DNA from: Amphiura filiformis
Taxonomy: Eukaryota > Echinodermata > Ophiuroidea > Amphilepidida > Amphiuridae
Direction of reading: 5' to 3'
DNA length: 64,000 nt
Assembly (NCBI RefSeq): GCF_039555335.1
Contig: NC_092644.1
Span: 49,861,281-49,925,280 of the forward strand
A model generated the notes under the pieces. It was not told where the DNA came from. It saw nothing but the letters and a program-made list of their open reading frames with translations, and ran no database searches. Made by a program: the position numbers and the translations under genes. Shown here one piece after another: positions 28,736-40,512 of the stretch. Every line of letters starts with the position of its first letter. The stretch's first letter is position 1.

Positions 28736-29296
28736 AATTCCTATCGTGTAGAAATGAAGGCTCGGTGAATAGAGGGTGTGTTCTATCAGTGTTCATTCAT
28801 CTTCGCGTTCAAGATTGTGTGTAATCAAAAATATTTAATTAAAATATATTTGAAAATCATTTATGAAATCCGTTGCTATGAGTACGTCAAAATGGGATAT
28901 ATATTCGACTTGATTCCATTGATAGGTGATCATTTGGCGATTGCCTAGTTATGTAATAAAACTAACAATTCGGAACCATTCTGCGAGTTTATGTTAATTG
29001 TTATCTTAAGGGTAGACGAGGTATTGTTGGTCGAAGCAACCAAAAAATCGATTTTCATTATCTAGATCAATATATTATTGAAAAATAACACTTTGATGTT
29101 TTGTAAAAGTTCATTCTACAAATCCTATACTTTGAAAACTTGCTTAATTTATTGTTGTTATTGAGTTGTGTACGTTTTAAAAAAGTGTTGTTGTTTCAGT
29201 CCTCTTTACAACATATTTCAAGAACCACATGACCTACAAAAGTATATCTGTGATATTTGAATTCTTCTACACGCTCGCTATGAAATGAGCAATGTA

Positions 29297-30158
29297 CAGG
29301 GTGAGTCAAAAAAGTGCAATAGAGCAAAGAATCGATATTTATGAAAGAACCAAGTTGAACTTTCACATTATTTAAAGTTTCTATAAATGCCACACTCAAT
29401 AGTCACCTTCTGTGAAAATTGAAGTTACTCGCTTTTACCGTTTAATTTTTAGGAGTCCTTTTGCTGCGATACCCAATTTCATTATTTGTCCACGAAGTAC
29501 CATGTATTTTGAATGGGAGCACACAATGCACGATAAATGCACCAGCTCTGAAACTGACTTTAACTTAAATAAGGTTGATTTTTACTTTTTTTCTGTTCAA
29601 ACAAACTTTGTAACATTACTTTAAGTCCTTCATACCTCATTCGACTCAAACTCAAGTTTTTTTAATCCCAATATGTCCAACTTACTGGATATTTTGAAAT
29701 TTTGAAACTCCACTTCAATTTGCGCGCATTTCATTTCGACATTTGAAAAACTCGCCTACAAATATATATGGTTTTGATAGAGAATAAAGGGAAGAAATGA
29801 AAATAACAACAAATAATGTTTCTTCTCCTTAAACAAGACCAAGGGCAATAACACTTTGGGTGTTCCATTTTATTTCAATGCCAATGAGGTTAAGAAAATG
29901 GCAGTGGTTCCAAATCTACCTTGCACAGAGTGTTCTGACATTCAAATTTTAGATGTCTCTTGGACAAACATTAAAATTGGGTGTCGTTATAAAATGTGTT
30001 ATAAAAACAAAACGGTTAATGACAATTCCTTGATTTTTTCACACAAGATCACTAATGGATATGCTAATTATAAAATGTTTTAAAACATAAAAGGTTCAAC
30101 TCGGTTCTTAAATAAAAATGGATTCTTTTCTCTATTGCACTTTTTTTGACTCACCCTG
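29297..30158. mobile_element. 862-bp Tc1/mariner-like non-autonomous element
   Basis: Left CAGGGTGAGTCAAAAAAGTG and right CACTTTTTTTGACTCACCCTG are inverted, flanked on both sides by TA. A TA target duplication and CAGGGTG-type ends are typical of Tc1/mariner-related elements. Two open frames of 70-75 codons lie inside, with no DDE transposase signature seen. Confidence 0.8.
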
Positions 30159-30689
30159 TAGGTTTTGCCAAAGCTCACTACCATTCGCAAGATGCTGTGA
30201 ACTACCAAATCGCAACAGTTTAAAAAAGTTAATAACCTTAAGACCTTAAAAACCCTACGGTATTACACATTTAAACATGTATTAATTAAAATTCAATCCA
30301 CCTTTTGTTGTATATTTGCATAAGGCTTAAAAACAAGTTTGTTTTCCGATAGTATTTATTTATATTTACGACGAGGAGTCCCGAGTGTCTATGAAATAGC
30401 AAAACTTTGAGAAAGTTAAAGAATTTTTGTTAATATCCACTGAAGATAGCATTTGGATTCTGATAAAATAATACAAGAAATAATTCATACGCAGGTTAGG
30501 AAAGTACATTTTGACGTTTGTTTGTTTTTCGCTATCTACTGACGGTATTATTTGTTCACGGCGAGGAGTGTCTATAAACAGGGCCGGATTTACCATAGGG
30601 CCAGATGGGCCCCCAAAATTGCCCCGGCAATGTGCATCTTCCATTTTAGCCGAAAAACACCATGTGTTGGGCCAAAGTAGCCAGTATCT
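30159..30689. other. No gene; possible hAT-type terminus
   Basis: CAGGGCCGGATTTACC at 30580 resembles the end of a hAT-type element, but no matching inverted end was found in the window. Nothing else supported. Confidence 0.3.
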
Positions 30690-31912
30690 TGAATTTAAAA
30701 AAATGAAAAATATTTGATATCAGAAAGACATGCTTCGTATTCAGAATGCAATTCTCGGTATTCGCAATAAGGGCGCCGCCAGCGGTTTGCGATGTAATCG
30801 TGATGTATCATGGGAAAAGGTCGACATCCAAGTCCGCGTAATACGAATATTACCATGCTATTACATAGGAACACGTGACAACATTTTTTTAGTTTGTCAA
30901 TATAACGGTGTTACACGCGAATCGATACTCAATAATACTTAATAATGTGATTTGAAATGTGCACAATTAATTTTTTCTCTATCGATTTGCGTGTAATACC
31001 GTTATTGGCAAACTAAAAAATATTATCACGTGTTCCTATGTAAAAGCATGGTAATATTCGTATTGCGCGGACTTGGATGTCGACCTTTTCCCATGATACA
31101 TCACGAATACATCGCAAACCGCTGGCGGCGCCCTTATTGCGAATACCGAGAATTCGATATGTCTGAGGTGCTCTCATGTCCCACAAAAAATACTGTCGAA
31201 ACGCCATAAACGCTCATTCTAGATCCCTTAAGCGAAGGGTATGAACGTTTGGACAGTATTTATTGTGGGACATTAGAGCACATCAGACATATCGAATTGC
31301 ATTCTGAATACGAAGAATGTCCTTCTGATATCAAATAATTTTGATTTTTTGAAATTCGCAACGAGGTTACGTAATACATTTTATGGCAAATCATTAAAAA
31401 TTTACATTTTTGATATTTAACAGTACTCGAAGTAAACTTTATAAATCTGATGATTTATACTTAAAGTGTATGTAGGTGGGATGCAAAGCCGACGATCAAT
31501 TGAAAATTTTGACCTTTCGTATTGAAGATATGGATTTTTTTCCCAAAACACCCAACAAAATTAGGTCTTTTGGGGAAAAATCCATATCTTCAATATGAAA
31601 GGTCAAAATTTTCAATTGATCATCGGCTTTTCCTCCTAGCTATATACATAGACTTTAAGAATATATCATTAGATTTATAAAATTTACTTCGAGGACTGTT
31701 ATATATCAAAAATTTGACAAATCAAATTTTAATAATTTGTCATAAAATTTATATTATATCGTGAATTTCAAAAAATGAAAATTATTTGATATCAGAATTA
31801 TCTGAATGCATCGTATTCAGAATGCAATTCGATACGTCTGAGGTGCTCTCATGTCCCACAAAAAATACTGTCGAAACGCTCAAAACGCTCATTCCAGATC
31901 CCTTAAAGCATT
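30690..31912. mobile_element. Compound copy of foldback family F1 with a nested insertion
   Basis: Two inverted arms (about 31210-31550 and 31570-31905) pair around a centre near 31558 (TTTTGGG/CCCAAAA). A further arm to the left (30705-30753 plus 31151-31205) is interrupted by the 397-bp MITE at 30754. All three arms share CAATTCGATA and TTTGATATCAGAA. Confidence 0.85.
30754..31150. mobile_element. 397-bp MITE nested in family F1
   Basis: Near-perfect arms of about 180 bp begin CTCGGTATTCGCAATAAGGG and pair around 30950. AATT is duplicated at both borders (30750-30753, 31151-31154). Removing one AATT plus the insert restores the family F1 sequence GCAATTCGATATG, so ends and target duplication are certain. 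Confidence 0.95.
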
Positions 31913-32934
31913 TTAAAATATCAATTTAATCTAGGTCATGAAAAACACATGAATATTAACAAAATAAACTGATTTAGGGATACCTTAAAATACGTTTCGT
32001 TTCGTTTCATTTCATTTCGTTTCGCAATGATCCACTAGTAGGCCCTAAGCCTTTCTCCACACGTACACGTGCAGATCTGAACCGGCTCCGGTACACCGTC
32101 AGCTCCCAAAGACCCACCATTCCCCGGGATCCCATCACCTCCCAATTTCGGGAGCGTGACCAATAATTGATGATGTTCCCTCTCCTCAGCAGCCAGTTCG
32201 GTTCAGCTCCAGTACGCTTCATTTCCCGGGCTGATACAGAATGTATATAATATGATGAAACATGACTTTCATTTTTTTAGGAGGGGGGCTAACTTGTACA
32301 CGAATGGCTTCAATGTTAATTGTTATGTAATCCCGTGGGATTTTAATGATGAGATCCCACCTATCCAGCCAGTCAGACTATATGATATTGATAAAGGTCC
32401 ATTCAGTGATCTCAGCAAAAGTGAAAAAAATAATATAAGTTGTTTAAAAAATTTCAGGCTATCTTGTATTTTTTGCTTTAGGACTATAGTGCACTTAAAT
32501 GCTGTACAGCAAACATGCATCGACCTTTGCAGTACTTAAACTTGGTTAACATGAAATTACTCCAGCCAATCATCAATCGATAAAATCTAGTCTATCCTCC
32601 ACATGGTGGACTGCACTTATGCCCAAATATATGGCACTTGCCAATCAATAATCATCCACTTGAAATCCCCTGGCTCACTGCACTGACCAAAATTACGGAC
32701 AGATATGGGAGCTGTTTTTGCTGTTATCTAATTTTTTTTTATTTGATTTGATTTGATTTGTTCGGGGTTTGACAACCCTGGATAACCCAAGAAAGCCTCT
32801 ATTGATATTGAAGCTTATTTCCATTGGGGTCCATTTGAACACCGGGACGGGTTGGGAACAGCCAGGGGTTAACACCCTAATCTTTTCGAAAAGTTTTTCT
32901 CAAGAGTGACTTAAAAAAACACCTTCGATACGGG
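31913..32934. other. Unassigned stretch with repeat scraps
   Basis: Holds a short (TTTCG)/(TTTCA) run at about 31995-32024 and a family F2 fragment (GGTCCATTCAGTGATC at about 32396). A block near 32760-32880 contains GGATAACCCAAGAAAGCC, which looks like repeat 3' UTR but is unplaced. Confidence 0.35.
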
Positions 32935-33650
32935 GGGGTACCGTCAATCACGAAGTGCTCATTAAGAAGCTTATTAGCATTGGAGTGCAGGGCCGGGAGC
33001 TTGATTGGTTTTTATCGTACCTGAGTGATATCAAGTTACAAAAGTCAATGATCACCATTCTAATAAAGCCCCAGTTAAGTTTGGGGTTCCTCATGGCTCA
33101 ATCCTGGCCCCCTACTTTTTACTCTTTATATTAATGATCTTCCTGGCAACATAGAGTAGAAGCTCTAAAGTGTATCTTTATGCAGATGATACTGCTATTT
33201 TTGTTAAAGGGAAATCTATCGATGTAATCAATACAACTCTGAACACTGAACTTGCTCATGTTTCCCAGTGGTTACAATCCAATTATTTCACTCTTAATGT
33301 AAAAAAAAACCAAATCTATGTTAATTGGTACCCAACAAAGACTCAGTCGTACTTTAAAGCCAGCTTAATATTAGTATCAGGGGTGAACATTTTTGGCTTA
33401 ATCCATCGCTTTCATGGAGTTTCAACATTGACAAACTTGTGTCCAAAATTAATCAGCGCATCGGTCTTCTTAGAAGAGTACGTAACATCTTGCCAAAGGC
33501 TACCTTAAATATTTTATTTACGCTCGTAAGTCTTTAATTCTACCTCATTTTGATTATTGTGATGTTGTTTGGGGAAACGCTTGTACTACCCATCATGATC
33601 TTTCCAGGCTTGATAAACTGCACAATACTGCTGGGAAGGTCATACTTGCC
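32935..33650 (+). pseudogene. LINE reverse transcriptase fragment (5' part)
   Basis: With frameshifts the sequence reads V-N-H-E-V-L-I-K-K-L, then G-V-P-H-G-S-I-L-A-P, then I-N-D-L-P-G, then the catalytic box L-Y-A-D-D-T-A-I-F (about 33174). It continues with L-N-V-K-K and H-F-D-Y-C-D-V-V-W-G-N. These are RT motifs in order for a non-LTR retrotransposon. Stops and shifts show it is dead. It breaks off at about 33650. Confidence 0.85.
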
Positions 33651-33885
33651 GTCGTTTTATCTTTTCAGTTTCTGTTTCTGTATCCGTATCCGTTTTTGCA
33701 AGTCATTGTTATTCTGAAGTGGTAGTCTCCCAGGTGTGACCAATCTTTTATTCTAGCCTTTTGTTTACTGAAAATTTGAAGCTCGTGAATTTCAGTTTTC
33801 GTTTTGGTAAGTTATATTGATTTTTTACATAAAACCAAGTTGAGATGTGCGGTTGGGTGCTAATCTAGACAAAAGAAGAGTCTAA

Positions 33886-34926
33886 ATTTTACGGTCCTAA
33901 ATTCGGTGACGGTTCGCTATCTCTAAGGACCGCTATCTCTAAGGTTCGCTATCTCTAAGGTTCGTTATCACTAATTACGAAAAAGGTCCACTATACCTAA
34001 GGTTCGATATCACTAATTTTGAAAAAGGTTCGGCATTTCTAAGGTTCGATATCACTAATTTTAAATAAGGTTCGCTATCTCTAATTTTAAATAAGGTCCG
34101 CTATCACTAATTTATTGAAGTTTCGCTATCTCTAAGGTTCGCTATCACTAATTTAAAATAAGGTCCGCTATCTCTAATTTTAACAATCCCGGTATCCCTA
34201 AGGTTCGCTATATCTAATTTTAAATAAGGTCCGCTATCTCTAAGGTTCGCTATCTCTAATTTTAAATAAGGTTCACTATCTCTAATTTTAAATAAGGTTC
34301 GCTATCTCTAATTTCAAATGAGGTTCGCTATAGCGGTCCTTATTTAAAATTAGAGATGGCGGACCTTATTTGAAATTAGAGATAGCGGACCTTATTTAAA
34401 ATTAGAGATAGTGGACCTTATTTGAGATTAGTGATAACGAACCTTAGGTATAGCGAACCTTAATCGAAATTAGTGATAGCGAACCTTAGAGATAGCGAAC
34501 CTTGATTAATTAGGGATAGCGAACCTTAAACAAAATTAGTGATAGCGAACCTTAGGTATAGCGGACCTTTATTGCAATTAGTGATAGTGAACCTTAGAGA
34601 TAGCGAACCTTCAATAAATTAGTGATAGCGGACCTTATTCAAAATTAGTGATAGCGAACCTTATTTTAAATTAGTGATAGCGAACCTTATTTTAAATTAG
34701 TGATATCGAACCTTAGAACTAGCGAACCTTATTCTAAATTAGTGATATCGAACCTTAGAAGTAGCGGACCTTTTTAGGTATAGCGAACCCTTTTCTCTAT
34801 TAGAGATAGCGGGATTCTGATCTCCATAGACTTTACACGTTAGTGATAGCGAACCTTAGAGATAGCGAACCTTAGAGATACCGGACCTTAGAGATAGCGG
34901 GATGTCACCCTAAATTCACGGTAAAT
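33886..34926. repeat. Inverted satellite based on GGTTCGCTATCNCTAA
   Basis: From 33910 to 34329 the word GGTTCGCTATC(T/A)CTAA and variants (GGTCCGC..) repeat in plus orientation, with spacers such as TTTTAAATAA. From 34330 to 34905 the same word repeats in minus orientation (TTAGAGATAGCGAACC). The switch is at GCTATAGC. Flanks TTACGG..CCTAAATTC are also mirrored. The whole could fold into a hairpin of about 1 kb. Confidence 0.95.
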
Positions 34927-35194
34927 TGTACGGCTTCAATTGACTTGTGTTTGGTGTATATGCACTTACGGCACATTCTCCGATAAAGCGTCCAAAATGC
35001 CAAATATGTGTCGCCCATAGTTTCAAGTCGTATTCAGACTTGTTTCGTCAGAAAGAAATAACTTTTAATAATATAACTTATACTTAGGACATACTGCAGT
35101 TACTGTCCGTTTTCCTATACACAATACACAGTGCTCTTTCCCATTGACGCGTGACCTTTACAAATAGCCCTACGTTAACAGTATGGGGATATGA

Positions 35195-35502
35195 CTAGTT
35201 AACGTCGCTGTGTGAAAAATAACCGGCCAATATTAAAAGTACTCTTCTAAAGTTCTAGAAAATATAGTTTTTAACATGTCCTTAATTTTTAGCTAATTTA
35301 GATGTTTGGAAATATTCGTACTTTGGTGTTTTAGTTAATGTTATAGGTAATAGTACATTGCCTAGTTAACGTCGCTGTGTGAAAAATAACCGGCCAATAT
35401 TAAAAGTACTCTTCTAAAATTCTAGACAATATAGTTTTGTAACATGTCCTAAATTTTAGCAAATTTAGATGTTTGGAAATACTCGTACTTTGGTGTTTTA
35501 GG
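35195..35502. repeat. Tandem duplication, period 167 bp
   Basis: CTAGTTAACGTCGCTGTGTG starts at 35195 and again at 35362, and both copies run on through ACCGGCCAATATTAAAAG. An inverted related copy lies at about 43908-44055. Confidence 0.9.
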
Positions 35503-37057
35503 AAGGATATGTAAACGACAGATAACACCAAAATATGAAGAAATTATTTCTAAACCGTGTTAAGTCAAAAATCATTATGTTGCTCATTTTCAAGAATGCT
35601 GGTTTACAAAAGCACGACATTGTCTGATTTCGTGAACAAAGCCACACATAACATTGTTTCCTTTCGTTTCCTTTATAATCGGTTACCCAACTGAAGCTAT
35701 GAATACTAGCTTTATGCGATATCGCACATGAAAACAGTCACTTGTGCACAACCAGAGAAGATCCGATTTAATCAGTTGAGCTGTTTCAATGAGTGTTATC
35801 TTGGTTTAATAGCTTTTAATGGGGTTAAGTCCTGCAAAGGTCGAGATGAATTCTACTGTAGACATGACTGCATCATGAGTTGCTTTTTAAAATGTGTGAG
35901 GCTAGAGGTTGTAACATGCCTAGAAAGTATAAAACAATAAAGATGATTATGCATATCCACTGTTTTCCTCCATGTCGCCAGCCAAGGTGTGTTCAGTATA
36001 ATGTGTCCCTGCTCTCTAAACATGCGCGCATATAATGGATTATAGGTACTTTTCATTAGCTGGTATCATGCCCTAATTATAAAGTATAAATCATCACAAC
36101 ACAGATTATTAAATTTTTCCAACAGGTCTTTCAGACTATGTCGCCATATTTTTCACAGATACGTTACCATATTTCTAATAGATAACAATCTGTGAAAATA
36201 ATTGGCTAGATGAATGTTCTCATATGTGATGGATCAAGCAGGCTCCATAGTTATATTATATATATGGAACAAAACATAATGGTTTCAAAGTAAACAAAAT
36301 CAGGTCTATTAATGGCAAAAGTCCTGACGTTACGTTCATGCCTTCACAGATACGTTACCTAAATTATACTCCCCTCGGAAAAAACGCTATGATAAATGAA
36401 GCCAAATACCATACCAGACTTTAGTACATTGGGTGATGACTGATCAAGTATGGGTATTAATTCGGTCAGTTTTTACACTTGCACGATTAAGACAAAGATA
36501 GGAAAGGGTTTCACAGATACGTTACCACTGATACGTTACCCCCAATACGTACAAGTAATATTGCTCAAAAATGATCACCCATGCATTGTTTTGTGTTCTT
36601 AAACTATTAAAGTTTACGATTCTGAATGAATTTGATTAATTCTTTGTGGTTGGCATTTTGTCATTCCTGAGACCAAACTTGGACGCTTTAACGGAGAATG
36701 GGCCTTACGCCTAGACGTAAGTGGCTCGTAAAATAGTCTTGCATTGAAATATATACTAACCAATGTTGCCAAGTTATAAGCAAAAGTCTTTCATATTGGC
36801 GATGAAACGAGCGTCTGAAATAGTCAAATATCTCCCAATGAGGCGCGTACAAGTGGTGATTTGGTAATCATGTTTTATATTGAAATGCAATACAAAAGAA
36901 TTGCAGTGGAGCAAAGATAATGTATTCTATTCATTCGTACCAATGGCAAGCTAATCTGATAATTGGTTGGGCCTATATGCAAGACTCGGGTTTATTTTAA
37001 ATGTTTTATTTTTCCAGAGCTTATTTTCAGTCATGGATCATACTGATAAATTTCGCG

Positions 37058-37172
37058 AGGGAGGGAGGGAGATACTTGAGACTAAACAAGTGAGAGTGGG
37101 AGGGGGGAGGAAGAAAGAGAGGAGAGGGAGATACGGAAAGACTAGAAAGAGAAAGCTCGAGAGGAGGGAGTA
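37058..37172. repeat. Purine-rich tract
   Basis: About 115 nt almost entirely A and G on the plus strand (GGGAGGGAGGGAGATAC, then AGAAAGAGAGGAGAGGGAG). Possible triplex or G-rich structure. The frames through it are low complexity and not called coding. Confidence 0.8.
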
Positions 37173-37588
37173 GGGAATGGGGAGACTGATCACGGGGGAG
37201 GAAGCAAAATAGGAGATAGACATTGATACGAGGGAAGGGCGACACTGTGGCCCTGCACAAGTGCATTGGGGCGCGACAGGCTCATAAGCGGACCTTTTGT
37301 GATTTAAGGGCTTATTTTCAACGTTTTTACAGAAAAAAAGTGGACATTATCATTCGGATTGGCATGCATTTTGTCAAATTTAATGTAGATCAATTTAGCA
37401 ATGCAAAGACGAGAGGGCGCTAGACCATCGGTCTTGTCTCTCCCGCTTTTATTGACATAGGCATCTGTCTCTATTGAAATAAGCTGATTGGTACTTCAAA
37501 GTTAACAATGAAGTCAGATTACAGTAAACTTACCGGATCACTTGCGTTTTCGTATCTGAACAATAGACTTACAGAAACTGAATAGATA

Positions 37589-38135
37589 AAAAGACCCTTG
37601 GCCTTCCACGTAGATTTCCCACTGATGTTTTATTACAAATGCTAGACTGGAAAAAACTTTCTGATCGGCGTTCAACACATCTCAACATTTTGGTATACAA
37701 AAGCCTTGCTCAAAAACTTCCTTCCAATTTGTGCAATATTTTCAACTCAGTCTCTGACAGTCATATTTATAGTAGGCCTACGAGAGCTGGCTCTCAATGA
37801 AATCTATATAGTTTTATGTAGAAACAACTCAGATGAAAGAAAATTTATCTCTGGCGGGTGGTAACTTTTAATAATCTGCCTGTCACGGCCAAACAACCTC
37901 TCATCTTGCTAGTGTTTCAATTTTCAAACAGATTATTTCTTAACATTTGTTTTTTTACACTTGTATATTGATAATGTATTGTTGTATTTTGCTTTATTTC
38001 TCTATACATCATACTTTTAAGAATTTGTATATTTCATATGTAATGTTTTAACCTTTTGATGTATTTTGTTTGACCCCTGGGCACCCATGGAAAACAGTAC
38101 TTCTGATTGGGTATCCCCAGGCTAAAGAAAATGTA
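37589..38135 (+). pseudogene. LINE fragment (3' part and 3' UTR)
   Basis: L-D-W-K-K-L-S-D-R-R-S-T-H-L-N-I-L-V-Y-K-S-L is the standard block following the RT domain of the same LINE class as 32935-33650. It is followed by R-N-N-S-D-E-R and a 3' UTR with GGGTATCCCCAGGCTAAAG leading into the (TAAA)n tail. Confidence 0.8.
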
Positions 38136-38277
<142 letters not shown>

Positions 38278-38296
38278 TGACTGCGAGATACATACA

Positions 38297-38575
38297 GGTA
38301 TAGCTCTCTATACACGGGACCGATGGCTTAACGTCCCCTCTGAGTACTTTCATGATTCATTTACCCAATTGTACATGAATAAAGCAACACGGGACCGACT
38401 GCTTAACGTCCCCTCCGAAGGACGGAGTACTTTCATGATTGCCAATTATATTTCAGGAAAAAAATTCCAAGTCAATATCCCAGCAAATCTCCACCGCCGG
38501 GAACTGAACCCGAGACCTCATGCACTAAAGGCAAGTACCCTAACCATTAGACCACGATCTCCATCTGTCATTTAC
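38297..38575 (-). mobile_element. tRNA-derived SINE, minus strand
   Basis: On the minus strand the head reads TGGTCTAATGG (A box) and GGGTTCAGTTCCC (B box), about 45 nt apart. The body carries GGACGTTAAGCAGTCGG. A partial duplicate of the body end (ACGGGACCGATGGCTTAACG) lies at 38315. Confidence 0.75.
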
Positions 38576-38660
38576 ATCAGGGAAGTACGAATATTTGTAG
38601 ATCCTACTCAGTTTTTAGTCTACATGTATTGTAGGCCTATACATTATTCTTGATTGACGT

Positions 38661-38855
38661 CATAGTGCAGTTTCGTCCACGGCAAAATCACCGTGACCTT
38701 TCCAGCCATAAACCCGCTTATTAAAGATTAAACCGATATATGCAGTACTAAACCATTATATAGTAATCTAAGTAATGCAAATTTATTACCACCTGAAAAT
38801 GATATTAATCCAATGAGCTACCGAATTGTCCGCTACGGACGACTAATCCAATCGA
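38661..38855. repeat. Dispersed repeat shared with 5358-5540
   Basis: Same order of marks as the copy in the receptor gene (CACCGTGACCTTTCCAGCC, GAATTGTCCGCTACGG). Confidence 0.7.
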
Positions 38856-39294
38856 TAATGACGCTATTGACATGTACGAGCGGAGCTCCACTGACCGAGT
38901 TTTGGGTTATTTTTCACTAAAAGGCAGCTGTTTGCTGTCATTTACTCATCAAGGCGGACCACCGTTATTATAAGGCATAGGGCCTGCACTTTGGCTCGTT
39001 TTTTGCAGGTTTACACGGTCCAATAATCACAAGATGACTGACATGTGGTAACAAAGGAAGCAGTCACTGCAATTTGATTATGTCCCATATGATTGGCCAT
39101 TCAAGACACCCCTGTGAATATACTATAGCGGCCTTTTCAAAATATAATACCTGTTTGCTTGACTGTATTGACAATACCGGGAACAATACACACAGTATAT
39201 GCATTGGACAAACTTTTTACAATAAGCATGATAAGTGATGATGTGACCTCCAGATTTATACATCGTTCGTCTCGCACACTGACAACATTTGATT

Positions 39295-39362
39295 GAATGG
39301 ACTGTAGGCTCCTGCGCCGTGATTACGGTGAAGGACACCGGTTCAAATCCTTTGTTTGGAGC
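39295..39362 (+). other. Compact tRNA-like sequence
   Basis: GGCTCCTGCGCC and TTTGGAGCCA can form an acceptor-like stem of 6-7 bp, and GGTTCAAATCC is a perfect B box. The interval is only about 58 nt, so a D arm or anticodon arm is missing. A diverged second copy is at 42733-42787. Likely repeat-derived, not a functional tRNA. Confidence 0.45.
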
Positions 39363-39516
39363 CAATCGATAAAAGCATGCAGGGCTTCTATACCCATGTA
39401 CAGTTTATCCCTACATAACCTATGTCTTGAATACGCTGGCAAAGTTATGTAATAATCGGATTAATACTATATAGCAGTAGGTAAAAACAAGTTTTGAATA
39501 ATATAATCCGCGCTAT

Positions 39517-40178
39517 AAAGTCCCATTCAGTGATCCCAGCGAAAGTGAAAAAAAATCAAATTGTTACGTTTATAAATTTTTTGATGAAAACAAATGGCAA
39601 AAAAACAAAACAGGAAAACGACAGTATTGACGAAGTTGAAGCCCCATTCAAATACATGTAGCTAATTTATACTGTCAGTACCGGTATATAAATTACAGAC
39701 TCACGTAAATGCATTATTTTTTGTCTTAGACACACGGTTTTCGGCTGAACCACTGCACTAGCAAGCTATGTTAGCACATCTATGACAATGACGAAAGGTA
39801 CAAAATCAGCCAATAGGCCTTTAGATAGCAGAATACACAAAAGTGGTGTTTTATGACCTTTGACATTCTTTTGTGGCGAGTGACATGGTCTTTCAATTCA
39901 CGCCGAGTGTCCTTGACAGGTTTGACTATGCTTCAGTGGTCATGAAAGAATTCAAAAGATAACCTCTGCCTCAATAATCCCAAGCAATTGTCTGAAACTG
40001 CTCCTCGGATCATAAGAACTCAGTCCTCAAATGATAGTCATAATAATGTCCAAAATATAAAAATTACTGACTATCATTGAAGACTGAGTTCCGCAGTCTA
40101 GTATCCAAAATCTGAATTTTGATGATTTTTACGATCGTCGGGATGAAAAAAAATCAAAAAATCACTGAATGGGCCTTT
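39517..40178. mobile_element. MITE family F2 copy with nested second repeat
   Basis: Outer ends TCCCATTCAGTGATCCCAGC and ACTGAATGGGCCTTTA are inverted. From about 39812 to 40100 it contains another repeat (CTCAGTCCTCAAATGATAG ... GACTGAGTTCCGCAG) also present inverted in the 41724-42470 copy. Confidence 0.7.
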
Positions 40179-40263
40179 AGTTCCCTCTCCTTACCCTGGC
40201 AATATAAATCAAAGAAAAATAAAGAAAGAAAACAAGAAAAGAAAATTAACCAAATTAATGGAT

Positions 40264-40512
40264 CTGGAATGAGCGTTTTGAGCGTTTCGATAGTATTTTT
40301 TGTGGGACATGAGAGCACATCAGACATATCGAATTGCATTCTGAATACGAAGAATGTCTTTCTGATAACAAATAAATTTCATTGTTTGAAATTCACGATA
40401 TAATACAAATTTTATGACAAATTATTAAAATTTGATATTTTTCACATTTTTGATAAATAACAGTCCTCGAAGTAAATATCATAAATCTAATGTTATATTC
40501 TTAAACAGTCCC
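40264..40512 (+). mobile_element. Foldback family F1, single arm
   Basis: Contains TTTTTTGTGGGACATGAGAG, CATATCGAATTGCATTCTG and AGTCCTCGAAGTAAA, matching one arm of the 30690-31912 copy in opposite orientation. It is cut at about 40512. Confidence 0.8.

Larger units (their letters stand above)
33651..37588. mobile_element. 3.9-kb insertion splitting the LINE
   Basis: LINE homology stops near 33650 and resumes near 37589. The left edge has TTTTATCTTTTCAGTTTCTG, and the reverse complement of the right edge has TTTTTATCTATTCAGTTTCT, so it appears to be a TIR element. Inside are the inverted GGTTCGCTATC satellite, a 167-bp tandem duplication and a purine-rich tract. Around 36120-36550 several CACAGATACGTTACC motifs recur. 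No transposase was recognised. The exact borders are uncertain by some tens of bases. Confidence 0.6.

Noticed and set aside
30580-30640. hAT element end CAGGGCCGGATTTACC
   Set aside because: No matching inverted end or duplication was found, so it is not called as an element.
37038-37266. Leucine/serine/proline-rich minus-strand frames
   Set aside because: Translation of the purine-rich tract; low complexity.
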